64,000 nt of DNA from Alphaproteobacteria bacterium. GTDB taxonomy: Bacteria > Pseudomonadota > Alphaproteobacteria > Caulobacterales > Maricaulaceae. The notes under the pieces were generated by a model. That model saw nothing but the letters and a program-made list of their open reading frames with translations, was not told the origin of the DNA and made no database searches. Location: positions 1 to 64,000 of the forward strand of contig JAUIEH010000001.1 in the NCBI GenBank assembly GCA_030428405.1. The letters are read 5' to 3'. Shown one piece after another: positions 42,449 to 52,158 of the stretch (its first letter is position 1; each line of letters opens with the position of its first letter). The position numbers and the translations under genes were made by a program.

Positions 42449-44168
42449 GAGTAAGCGCAGCCCGCGCCGCGTCTTCATCGTCATCGTTTGAGGCGGCGTC
42501 TTCGGTCGCTGCGGCGTCGCTTATTTGAGGCCACTCGATTGGTGCAGCTTCGCCGGCGTTGAAGGGATTGGCCGCGCGTTCGCCCTCTTGGAGCCAGCGG
42601 CGACCGCTGGCCGTGTCCTCGAAAAGGACCACGCCAAGTTCCGCGTAGCGTTGCGGACGGCCTTCGAGCAGCCATGGCTCCAGAGCGGCGATGAGACTGG
42701 CGAGCGCATCGTGAAGCTCGGTTTCCGTGCGCGCTGCGCCTGCAGCCGCAAGTGGCGGTCTAGTCGCCTCCATGACGCGGGCCAGGCGCGTGTCGGGATA
42801 ACGGCCCTCGAGGTAAAGCGCGGAATCGACGGCGACCTGCAGAAGATCGGATTGGACGTCGAATCCATCGACGAGCGCTTCATGGACATAGAGGGCGGCG
42901 TCGATGACATGATCGATCGTCGACAGCTCAACATCCGACAGCGATATGAGCGAAAGGGGGAGGTTCTGACGTTCAAGCCGGCGGAACGTCTCTCTGAGCG
43001 AACTCTCGGAGTCCAAGAGGAACTGGCCGGAAACGACAATCATTTCTCCGGCTTCCAATCCCGACAAGATCTCGGTGCGGCCGCCGCTTTCCAACCCGGT
43101 CTCGACGACACGCGGCTGAAAGCGTCCGCCGCCGAGCGAGACCACGACGCGGGCGCCGGAACCGTCTCGCAAAACGGCGTCGCTCGACACGGACAGACGA
43201 CGCTCGCGACCGGCCTGAAAGACGATGTCGGCATAGGCGCCGGGCCGGATTTCGCCGGCGGTATTGTCGATGACGAGGCGCACGTCCGCTGTCCGCGTGC
43301 GGGCGTCCAGCGTGGGGTAGATGTAGTCTAGTGTCGTTTCGACGTCAGGCATGTCCGCGCTCGGAAAGCCGACCCTCGCAGGCGCGCCGGGCTCGAGAAA
43401 CTGCAAATCCTGCTCGGGCACGGAGGCGATCAGCCAGAGCTCTGAATAATCCTGAAGCGTGAGTATGCCGGCGCCGGACGCGACATAGCTCCCCTCCACG
43501 ACGTCGATTTCGGCGACCAGCCCCGAGGCCTGTGCGAATATGGGCACGAGCTCCATCGCTTCGCCGCTGTCTCGCAGGCGTTCGATCGTGGCCGTCTGCA
43601 TGCCCAGCGCTTCGAGCCGGCGCGCCGCGGCGCGCGCGCGGCTGGCGCTTGATCCGCGCGCGGCGAGGTAGTCTTGTTGGGCTGCGACGAGTTCAGGGCT
43701 GTAGAGCTCGAACAAAAGGTCCCCGGCTTCGACCGGATCGCCGACGGCGCGCACGGCGAGGCGTTCGATCCAGCCCTCGACGCGGCTCGTGATCGCCGCC
43801 TGGGTTCGAGGGTTGGCGGAAACGGCCGCGAAGCTGCGCACCTCGCCGCCGAACAGTGCGATCTCGACTGGCTCGATCTGAACGCCGATCGTCTGAATGA
43901 TCTCGGACGCCACGGTGACGACGGCCCGCGGCGGAGATGCGCCATCATCGGAAGGAGCGAGCGCGTCGGCTTCCTCGACCGGGACGAGGTCCATGCCGCA
44001 GATCGGACAGGTCCCGTCCTGATCCGCAATGTAGTGGGGATGCATCGGGCAGGTGTAGAGCTGCCCGGTCGCCTCGGCCTCCTGTGCAACAGCCGGCGCC
44101 GGCGCCAGCACGGTTGGCGCAGCGAGGAAGGCGACGCAAACAAAGGCGGCGAGGATTGAACGTCTCAT
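42438..44168 (-). CDS. cusB: CusB-type membrane fusion protein with N-terminal heavy-metal-binding domain
   Basis: 576 residues. A signal peptide (cleavage near AVAQE) is followed by a zinc-ribbon-like metal-binding module YTCPMHP..CPICGMDLVP (about 38-63), the HlyD-like adaptor domains (about 80-390) and a C-terminal helical extension (about 400-545) similar to DUF3347 regions fused to some CusB proteins. It connects CusA with the outer membrane channel and binds copper. The same YTCPMHP module occurs in the P1B ATPase at 47782. It overlaps the upstream gene by ATGA. Confidence 0.9.
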   Translation of the reverse strand: MRRSILAAFVCVAFLAAPTVLAPAPAVAQEAEATGQLYTCPMHPHYIADQDGTCPICGMDLVPVEEADALAPSDDGASPPRAVVTVASEIIQTIGVQIEPVEIALFGGEVRSFAAVSANPRTQAAITSRVEGWIERLAVRAVGDPVEAGDLLFELYSPELVAAQQDYLAARGSSASRARAAARRLEALGMQTATIERLRDSGEAMELVPIFAQASGLVAEIDVVEGSYVASGAGILTLQDYSELWLIASVPEQDLQFLEPGAPARVGFPSADMPDVETTLDYIYPTLDARTRTADVRLVIDNTAGEIRPGAYADIVFQAGRERRLSVSSDAVLRDGSGARVVVSLGGGRFQPRVVETGLESGGRTEILSGLEAGEMIVVSGQFLLDSESSLRETFRRLERQNLPLSLISLSDVELSTIDHVIDAALYVHEALVDGFDVQSDLLQVAVDSALYLEGRYPDTRLARVMEATRPPLAAAGAARTETELHDALASLIAALEPWLLEGRPQRYAELGVVLFEDTASGRRWLQEGERAANPFNAGEAAPIEWPQISDAAATEDAASNDDDEDAARAALTHDH

Positions 44169-45379
44169 TCGGTTCCCGCGATGAGGCTGCTCATGCGCGC
44201 TGCGGCGCGATCGGCGGCGAGGCGCTGCAAGTGGCGACTGATGCGCACGTCGATCTGATTGATGCGCGCATCCAAGACCGGCGAAATTGGCCCGGCGGCG
44301 CTTTCATATTGGCGCTGCGCGGCGGCGGCGACGCCGTCGAGCGCACGATCGCGGCGCTCCAGCGAGGAGGCGGCGCGAACAGCGGCGGCGTGCTCGGCGG
44401 CCGCGGCGCGAAAGGCGTCGCCCGCGGTTCGAGAGGCGTCAGCGATGCGCAACCGGGCCGCGCTGGCGCCGTCGCGCGCAGCCTCCAGGCGGGGCGTCTG
44501 GTTCCAGCGCGACCAAAGCGGAATCGAAAGGCCCAGCTGGACGGACACCCAATCATCGCCGGCGAAGTTGGCGCCGTCTTCTCGCTGGAGATAGCTCACG
44601 CTGACCCCGTAGGAGATATCGTAGTCGCGCTCGCGCACGGCCACGCCCGCATCCGCCGCGCGCGCAAGCGCCTGAGCGACGCGAACAGAGTGGAAGCCCG
44701 CCTGAGCAGGCTCGGACGGCGGCTCGATCGCCTCGATCATAGGCGCGGTCCCTTCGAGCGGACCGACCAGACGATGGATGCGGCTCATCGCTTGTGCGCG
44801 CATGCTTTCGGCCTCGGCGAGGCGCTCATCGGCCTCTGCGCGATCGGCGTCGACATCTGATAGATCAGCGAAGACGGGGCGGCCTGCATCAACCTCGCCT
44901 TCGAGCGTTGCCTCGAGCTCGTCGAGGATTTCCAACTGGGCCGCGATGAGCGCAATGATCTCGTCAGCGGTACGTAATTCGGCCAATGAGACGAGCAATT
45001 CGCTCGCGAGGAGGTCGTAGTGAGCCGTACGTCGCGCGTGGGCGATTTCGGCGCCGGCGCGCTCGCGATCGGAGCGTGCGCCGCGCAGGCCGCGGCTGGG
45101 GATTTCCTGGCTGAACGTCACGGATCGATTGCTCGGCAGGAACTCGTCGAACTGCAAGGGATCGGTCACGGGCACGTTGTTGACGCCGACGCTGACGCGA
45201 GGATTGGGCAGTCCCATCTGACCCGCTGCATTATTGTGTGCGGCGGATGCATCCGATTCATAGGCCGATAGGGCGGGATGCTCGCGCAGATCGTCGAGCA
45301 GCGCCTCAACGGCACCCGTTTCGGGGGAGACGAAACTCAGGTTTGCAGCGAGCAAGATTGCGGCGAATGACATGATCAT
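44165..45379 (-). CDS. cusC: TolC-family outer membrane efflux protein (CusC-like)
   Basis: Start ATG 45379 (MIMSFAAILLAANLSF) gives a signal peptide and lies 29 nt after a predicted ECF promoter; ATG 45373 is also possible, and the longer frame to 45487 is unlikely. The 404-residue protein has the two alpha-helical repeats of the outer membrane factor family (ESDASAAHNNAAGQMGLPNPRV near the start and SVQLGLSIPLWSR later). It is the first gene of cusCBA-cusF. Confidence 0.85.
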   Translation of the reverse strand: MIMSFAAILLAANLSFVSPETGAVEALLDDLREHPALSAYESDASAAHNNAAGQMGLPNPRVSVGVNNVPVTDPLQFDEFLPSNRSVTFSQEIPSRGLRGARSDRERAGAEIAHARRTAHYDLLASELLVSLAELRTADEIIALIAAQLEILDELEATLEGEVDAGRPVFADLSDVDADRAEADERLAEAESMRAQAMSRIHRLVGPLEGTAPMIEAIEPPSEPAQAGFHSVRVAQALARAADAGVAVRERDYDISYGVSVSYLQREDGANFAGDDWVSVQLGLSIPLWSRWNQTPRLEAARDGASAARLRIADASRTAGDAFRAAAAEHAAAVRAASSLERRDRALDGVAAAAQRQYESAAGPISPVLDARINQIDVRISRHLQRLAADRAAARMSSLIAGTE

Positions 45380-45408
45380 GAAGCCAGTCAGCTGGGCATA
45401 GTCGAGAC

Positions 45409-45433
45409 TACGCGGTTCGATGACCGATCCCTC
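45409..45433 (-). promoter_or_regulatory. Predicted ECF-sigma promoter of cusCBA-cusF
   Basis: On the minus strand GAGGG (45433-45429), 15 nt, then GCGTA (45413-45409), continuing as GCGTAGTC. It ends 29 nt before the cusC start. The same GAGGG/RRGGG-N15-GCGTA layout occurs upstream of six other units of this island. Confidence 0.65.
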
Positions 45434-45595
45434 GCTCTCGCCGCGGTAACATTTCGTTAATGACTGGCCGTTCAGGCGACCACACACGTTTGCGCCAAAT
45501 CGCGTGATGCGCGGCGTGTCTCACGCACTCTCGAATGGCGGCGTCGCGCTCGAACTCCTTTAGCTCGAAGTTTTGCAGTCAAGCGCACCGACGGG

Positions 45596-45620
45596 GAGGG
45601 GTCGCGCGCGTCCACGCGTA
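45596..45620 (+). promoter_or_regulatory. Predicted ECF-sigma promoter of the acyltransferase gene
   Basis: GAGGG (45596-45600), 15 nt, then GCGTA (45616-45620; GCGTATCC), 29 nt before the ATG at 45650. It is divergent from the cusC promoter in the same intergenic region. Confidence 0.6.
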
Positions 45621-45649
45621 TCCGCATAGGGCGAATCATCGGCGGGCGC

Positions 45650-46759
45650 ATGCGGAAATTCACCACGATCGGCGCGGCGTATGTCGGCCGCGAAAATAGG
45701 CTGACTCCCATTCGTTGGGTTTTGGCGAGCGCGGTGATGGTCGAGCACGCTGTCGTCGTCACGATTGGACCGATCTTGCCTTCGCCCGTTGCCGTGAATG
45801 GCTGGTCGATCGGCTATGCAGCGGTCAATGCGTTCTTCGTGCTCAGCGGCTTCTTGATCGCCGACAGCCTCGAGCGGCGCGCTGATCCGTTCGTATACGC
45901 CGCGGCGCGGGCGCTGCGCATCCTTCCGGCTTTGGTTTTTCTATCCCTCGGAGCGGTCCTCGTGGTCGGCCCCGTGGCCAGCGATTTGACGCTGAGCGCC
46001 TATTGGAGCAGCGCCCAGACTTGGCTCTATCCAGTCAACGTCCTGGCCTTCATGGACACCTCGCAGGGACCTGCGGGCATCTTCACTGACAATCCGTGGC
46101 CCGGCGAGTTTTCGGCGACGCTCTGGACGCTGCGATACGAAGTGCTCGCTTATGTCGCGGCGGGCGTATTGTTCTTTTTCCGCCTGTTCTGGGGCTGGCG
46201 TTCTCACCTCTTTCTATTCGTCGCAGCTACGCTCGCCTACTTGGCTTTGCGTTACGGATGGACCGACGCGCCGCCCATGCTGATGAGCGGCGCGCGTTTG
46301 GCGAGCGCGTTCAGTCTGGGCATGTTCGTACACGCCTCTCGTCACCGGCTGCCGCTGGCGCCGATCATCGCCGTCTTGGCGACGCCTGCATGGCTGCTTC
46401 TCGGCAGCCAGCCGGTCGCGGAGGTCGCAATGAACCTCGCGATCGCCTCAACGCTGTTCTGGATCGGCTTCGCGAGATTGGGCGGCGCCCCGACCGGAGC
46501 GAGGATTCCCGATTGGTCGTACGGCATCTATATTTGGCACTACCCAATGATGCAGCTGGTCGTCTTCTTCGATCGCTCCGCCACACCGCTGGAAGTAGCC
46601 GTCTTCACAGTGCCCGCGACTTTAGCGATATCCGGTCTTTCTTGGAGCTATGTCGAAAAGCCGAGCCTTGGGCTCAAGACCGTCACCGGCGAGCGCTTGC
46701 GCTCCACGTGGCTCGCACTATTCAGCAAACGGGCCGAGCGACGCACGCGGCTGCGCTAA
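45650..46759 (+). CDS. Membrane acyltransferase (OafA/acyltransferase_3 family)
   Basis: 369 residues with about ten hydrophobic segments. Family signs are the N-terminal RWVLASAVMVEHA helix with a conserved His, NAFFVLSGFLIADSL, RALRILPAL, and later the SYGIYIWHYPMMQ segment. Members transfer acyl groups to sugars of the envelope (lipopolysaccharide, exopolysaccharide or glucans). It is an unusual gene for a copper island, but has a matching ECF-type promoter, so envelope modification may be part of the response. Its 3' end overlaps the convergent methyltransferase gene by 4 nt. Confidence 0.85.
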   Translation: MRKFTTIGAAYVGRENRLTPIRWVLASAVMVEHAVVVTIGPILPSPVAVNGWSIGYAAVNAFFVLSGFLIADSLERRADPFVYAAARALRILPALVFLSLGAVLVVGPVASDLTLSAYWSSAQTWLYPVNVLAFMDTSQGPAGIFTDNPWPGEFSATLWTLRYEVLAYVAAGVLFFFRLFWGWRSHLFLFVAATLAYLALRYGWTDAPPMLMSGARLASAFSLGMFVHASRHRLPLAPIIAVLATPAWLLLGSQPVAEVAMNLAIASTLFWIGFARLGGAPTGARIPDWSYGIYIWHYPMMQLVVFFDRSATPLEVAVFTVPATLAISGLSWSYVEKPSLGLKTVTGERLRSTWLALFSKRAERRTRLR

Positions 46760-47442
46760 CGCGGTAGACTCGCCGCGTTTAAGAGGTTGCGCCGCGCGCG
46801 ATAGAGCGAGATCACGCCGAGAGGCGTTGTCTGACGGTGAGTCTCCGCAACGTCGACGAAGCCGGCCTCGCGTAGGAGGGGTTTAAGACCGACGCGGACA
46901 TGGTCTTGCGTGTTGGAGAAGCCGTCGAGAAGCTGGACCAGGAAGAAGCCGAGCCGCTGCCAGGGAAAGCGCGCGCGGCCCCAATCGGCGATGTGGAGTT
47001 CGCCGTCCGGCTTCAGCCATTCTTTGACCCGCGCGAGCGTGCGCGCCTTCGCGTCTGGTTCGAGGTGGTGAAAGACGAGGCTCGACGCCACGCGGTTGAA
47101 AGAGCCCGGCTCAAAAGACGCGTCATCGAACAGGGACTGCTCGAATGATATCTCGGCGCCTGTCCGGTGCGCCTTTTCGCGCGCGATGCGCAATGCGGTC
47201 GCATCGGCGTCGAGACCGACGACCTCTACGTTGGGGTTTGCTTTCTTGAGTTGAAGCGCGATGTCGCCGGTGCCGCATCCTAGATCGAGAACGCGATGAC
47301 CGGCCTGCGCGCCGATCTGGGCGATCAGCTTCGGCCGCCAGACCGCGTCCAGGGTCGTGACGCGGACGATCACATCATAGGCGCCGGTCAGCCACTTGAA
47401 GCGCAGCGGCGCGATGTAGGACGCGTTAGCGTTTTGTGACAT
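46756..47442 (-). CDS. Class I SAM-dependent methyltransferase (UbiE-like)
   Basis: The ATG at 47442 (MSQNANASYIAPL) is preferred to the frame opening at 47475. The 228-residue protein has the Rossmann-type motif I VLDLGCGTGDIALQL (about 52-66), motif II VVGLDADATAL and a late SSLVFHHLEP. The substrate cannot be told; UbiE-like methyltransferases of small molecules, including metalloids, look alike. It lies 39 nt downstream of a small membrane protein gene, probably in one operon with it and with the copper ATPase upstream. Confidence 0.8.
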   Translation of the reverse strand: MSQNANASYIAPLRFKWLTGAYDVIVRVTTLDAVWRPKLIAQIGAQAGHRVLDLGCGTGDIALQLKKANPNVEVVGLDADATALRIAREKAHRTGAEISFEQSLFDDASFEPGSFNRVASSLVFHHLEPDAKARTLARVKEWLKPDGELHIADWGRARFPWQRLGFFLVQLLDGFSNTQDHVRVGLKPLLREAGFVDVAETHRQTTPLGVISLYRARRNLLNAASLPR

Positions 47443-47481
47443 TCCACGAGCCTTTCGCGTAGCCGCCGTCTGCATATCCGC

Positions 47482-47745
47482 TCAACCGTGGCGCTCCCAG
47501 GGAGGCGGAAATCTGTGTTTTATGAAAACGAGCGCCGCGAAGAGCAGCACTTCTTCGACAAGAAAGAAGAGCAGGCCCAAGCCGAATGCAAAGGCGACAA
47601 TTCCCTGGACGACGGACGCCCGGAAGAAATCGTAGAGCTGATCGTGGCAAGTCAGACACAACCAAACACGCGCGAAGCGAATGGTGGTCGACATGCGGCA
47701 GAACGGACACCGCTTCGGTCGGGACGCCGTCGCTTGGTCGGACAT
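47482..47745 (-). CDS. Small membrane protein with CPFC..CLTC cysteine pairs
   Basis: 87 residues. The N-terminal half has two Cys pairs, CPFC (13-16) and CLTC (30-33), spaced like a zinc ribbon; the C-terminal half has one long hydrophobic stretch (about 44-76) that may be one or two membrane helices. I do not recognise the family. It lies between the copper ATPase and the methyltransferase on the same strand, which suggests a metal-related role by context only. Confidence 0.6.
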   Translation of the reverse strand: MSDQATASRPKRCPFCRMSTTIRFARVWLCLTCHDQLYDFFRASVVQGIVAFAFGLGLLFFLVEEVLLFAALVFIKHRFPPPWERHG

Positions 47746-47781
47746 CGCTTTGCTTTGCTCATTGGCGGGTTCGACGCGGCA

Positions 47782-49989
<2,208 letters not shown>

Positions 49990-50011
49990 GACGCGCTCCC
50001 GGCTCACTCGC

Positions 50012-50275
50012 CTAACGACGTGCGAGGCGGTTGAAGACGACCGCGAGAATCGCCGCGAACAGCCATCCAAACGCGATGCTGCCGACGATGCCCTCGATCC
50101 AGCCGAGCGCTGAGGTGACCGGCCGGGCTGTGAACACCTCGACCCATGCATGCGCGACGGGAAAATTCGGAATGAGGAGCTCGAAGCCGGCGCAGAGAAC
50201 GAAGGTGACCGCCAGGGCGGCGGACAAGGCCCAGCCAGCGGGCCATAGCGGAATACGAGAAACCGTTTCGGACAT
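50012..50275 (-). CDS. DUF5676-like small membrane protein
   Basis: 87 residues from ATG 50275, preceded by AAGGAGG. It has two hydrophobic segments (about 12-33 and 54-82) and the pattern FCAGFELLIP-like (VLCAGFELLIPN), which fits the DUF5676 membrane family found beside copper ATPases. Function unknown. It is the first gene of the copA operon, directly behind the CsoR-like operator. Confidence 0.7.
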   Translation of the reverse strand: MSETVSRIPLWPAGWALSAALAVTFVLCAGFELLIPNFPVAHAWVEVFTARPVTSALGWIEGIVGSIAFGWLFAAILAVVFNRLARR

Positions 50276-50297
50276 CGTTTCCTCCTTGTAGGGCAAT

Positions 50298-50339
50298 ATA
50301 CCCCTGTGGGGTATTACATTTATACCCAATGGGGGTATA
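50298..50339. promoter_or_regulatory. Two CsoR-type operators between the copA operon and csoR
   Basis: Two palindromes: ATACCCCTGTGGGGTAT (50298-50314) and TATACCCAATGGGGGTATA (50321-50339). TACCC..GGGTA dyads with a central G-tract are the known operator form of CsoR/RcnR-family repressors. Their centres are about two helix turns apart, between the divergent DUF5676-copA operon and csoR, so both units are probably controlled. Confidence 0.85.
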
Positions 50340-50348
50340 GTTCAAGGC

Positions 50349-50627
50349 ATGAAGCCTGAAACCCGAAAAGCCGCCCGTGCGCGCCTCGCCCGCATCGAGG
50401 GCCAAGTCCGCGGTCTGATCCGCATGATCGACGATGATCGCTACTGCATCGACGTGATCACCCAGACCCAGGCCGTGCGTGCAGCGCTCGCGCGCGTCGA
50501 ATCGCTGGTCTTGAAGGATCATGTCGCCAACTGCGTGGCGGACGCCGTCGCCTCGAACGACGAGGACGAGCGGCGCACGAAGATCGACGAGCTGATCACG
50601 GTCATGGACCAAGCCGTAAGGCGCTGA
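50349..50627 (+). CDS. csoR: CsoR-family metal-sensing repressor
   Basis: 92 residues of the DUF156/CsoR helical family: RLARIEGQVRGLIRMI at the start. The copper ligand set Cys33, His58, Cys62 (RYCIDV and DHVANC) is present, as in Cu(I) sensors. It is divergent from the copper ATPase operon and lies 10 nt from a matching operator, so Cu(I) binding should derepress copA and csoR. Confidence 0.93.
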   Translation: MKPETRKAARARLARIEGQVRGLIRMIDDDRYCIDVITQTQAVRAALARVESLVLKDHVANCVADAVASNDEDERRTKIDELITVMDQAVRR

Positions 50628-50722
50628 GCGGCGTCGGTGCACGGCTTCAATTCTCGTGTCTTCCAGCCCATGCTTTGAATACGCGCGGCGGCGCGGGGGC
50701 CCTCGCGCATGGTTTCCATAAG

Positions 50723-50747
50723 AGGGGAGGCGGCGATCTCCTGCGTA
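50723..50747 (+). promoter_or_regulatory. Predicted ECF-sigma promoter of the cnrYXH-like operon
   Basis: AGGGG (50723-50727), 15 nt, then GCGTA (50743-50747; CTGCGTAGTC). It lies 40 nt before the first gene of the operon that encodes the ECF sigma factor, as expected for autoregulation. GGGGAGGC and CTGCGTAGTC are shared letter for letter with the copC promoter. Confidence 0.65.
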
Positions 50748-50787
50748 GTCTCATGTGAGCGATGGCTGGAGGTCTCGGAATAGAACG

Positions 50788-51096
50788 ATGACGAAGAACC
50801 TGGACGAATTGGCGCGCGCGCTCAGAGACGCGCCTCCTGATCGCGACTTGAGCGCCATTGAGCCGCTGGTGTGGCGCCGCCTGGATGATGAAAGATCGTG
50901 GGCGTTTTTCGGCTCGGCGATCTCATCCGCAATGTCGGTTCGAGCCTTCCAGTCGGCGCTAAGCGCAATCGTATTGTTTTCGGGCGTGCTCGCAGGCGCA
51001 GCCCTGCAAAGCAGCGCAGTGTCCGAGCCGGACGCTTTCGCGGTCTTCCCCATTGCATCGCCGCTGGCGCCGTCGACCTTGCTCGAACGATCATGA
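50788..51096 (+). CDS. cnrY: CnrY-like membrane anti-sigma protein
   Basis: 102 residues. A cytoplasmic N-terminus (MTKNLDELARALRDAPPDRDLSAIEPLVWRRL pattern) precedes one membrane helix (about 55-75) and a short periplasmic tail. This layout matches CnrY-type anti-sigma factors, which bind the ECF sigma factor through a short N-terminal helix pair. The call rests on size, topology and its place before a CnrX-like sensor and a sigma factor. The stop overlaps the next start (ATGA). Confidence 0.65.
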   Translation: MTKNLDELARALRDAPPDRDLSAIEPLVWRRLDDERSWAFFGSAISSAMSVRAFQSALSAIVLFSGVLAGAALQSSAVSEPDAFAVFPIASPLAPSTLLERS

Positions 51097-51572
51097 CCGC
51101 CGCTGAGATCGCGTCGCGCACAATCCGCACGCGACTGCTTCGCAACATCGTCATCATGGCGCTTGTCGCATTCATCGCCGGAGCCGCGGGTGCGGCTCTC
51201 GGCGCGACCTTGTTTGCTGCGCCCGGCGATCACGCCTCTTCGGGCATGCACGCGCTTGTTCATGAAGGGCTTGATCTGTCTGCGGAACAAGAACGCGCGC
51301 TTGACGCCATCGAGGAGCGCTTCGCCGCGCGCCGGCGCGAGGTTGAATCCGAGCTTACAGCCGCCAATCGAGCGCTCGCGGACGTTATCGCCGAAAACCC
51401 GGACTACGCGCCCGAAGTCGGCGACGCGGTGGGGCGCGTCCATCAGGTCATGGGCGAACTGCAGGTCGCTACCGTGCTTCACGTCTATGAGATGCGCGCC
51501 ATCCTGACTGAAGAGCAGGCGGCGCTGTTCGATCAACGCGTCAGCAGGGCCCTGATGGGCGCCGCTGAATGA
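51093..51572 (+). CDS. cnrX: CnrX-like periplasmic heavy-metal sensor
   Basis: 159 residues: one N-terminal membrane helix (about 18-42), then a periplasmic four-helix domain of the CnrX/Spy type. His53 and His57 in GMHALVHEGL match the first HxxxH pair of the metal site in CnrX, and further His residues lie at 117 and 130. In CnrYXH, metal binding by X releases sigma H from Y. The metal here may be copper rather than cobalt/nickel, judging by the predicted target genes. Confidence 0.75.
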   Translation: MTAAEIASRTIRTRLLRNIVIMALVAFIAGAAGAALGATLFAAPGDHASSGMHALVHEGLDLSAEQERALDAIEERFAARRREVESELTAANRALADVIAENPDYAPEVGDAVGRVHQVMGELQVATVLHVYEMRAILTEEQAALFDQRVSRALMGAAE

Positions 51573-51573
51573 C

Positions 51574-52143
51574 GTGACGAACGAAGGCGAAAGCGACGCC
51601 GATTTAGCAGTGCGTGCGCGCCAAGGAGATGAGCGCGCTTTCACGTCCTTGATGCGCCGGCACAAGGACGCCGTTTATCAGGTTGCGCGGCGGAATCTCG
51701 CCGACTCCGACGAAGCGCTGGACGTCGTTCAAGAAGTCTTTGTCGCGGCTTGGCGCAATATCAAGAAATTCGATCCAGAACGGCCGATGGCGGCTTGGCT
51801 CTTTCGCATCGCGGTCAATGCTTGTCGCGACCGTCACCGGCGTCGCGCTGTCAGAGCGTTCTTCTTTCGCGCCACGCCGCTCGATGAGCCCGGCGCGCGA
51901 AATGTCGCTGACGTGAACGAGCGCACTGAGGATCGCGTCATGGCGCGTGACGAACTCAGGCGTCTTGCGCACGAGATCGAGCGTTTACCACAAGGCGCGC
52001 GCGAGGCGTTCGTGCTGAACGTGATCGAAGGTCTATCCCAGGGCGAAGCCGCGGACGCTCTCGGCGTCACTGTCAAAGCAGTGGAGACGCGCGTGGCTCG
52101 CGCACGGCGATTGCTGGCCGAGCGCCTCGATATCGACGAATAG
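51574..52143 (+). CDS. cnrH: ECF-type RNA polymerase sigma factor (CnrH-like)
   Basis: GTG start 1 nt after the cnrX stop; 189 residues. Region 2 is clear (ARRNLADSDEALDVVQEVF, then PMAAWLFRIAVNACRDRHRR) and region 4 has the helix-turn-helix LPQGAREAFVLNVIEGLSQGEAADALGV..ETRVARARRLL. It is the third gene of a Y-X-H ordered operon. It is the obvious candidate to read the seven RRGGG-N15-GCGTA promoters found in this island, including its own. Confidence 0.9.
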   Translation: MTNEGESDADLAVRARQGDERAFTSLMRRHKDAVYQVARRNLADSDEALDVVQEVFVAAWRNIKKFDPERPMAAWLFRIAVNACRDRHRRRAVRAFFFRATPLDEPGARNVADVNERTEDRVMARDELRRLAHEIERLPQGAREAFVLNVIEGLSQGEAADALGVTVKAVETRVARARRLLAERLDIDE

Positions 52144-52158
52144 GCTGCCGCTTCCGAT

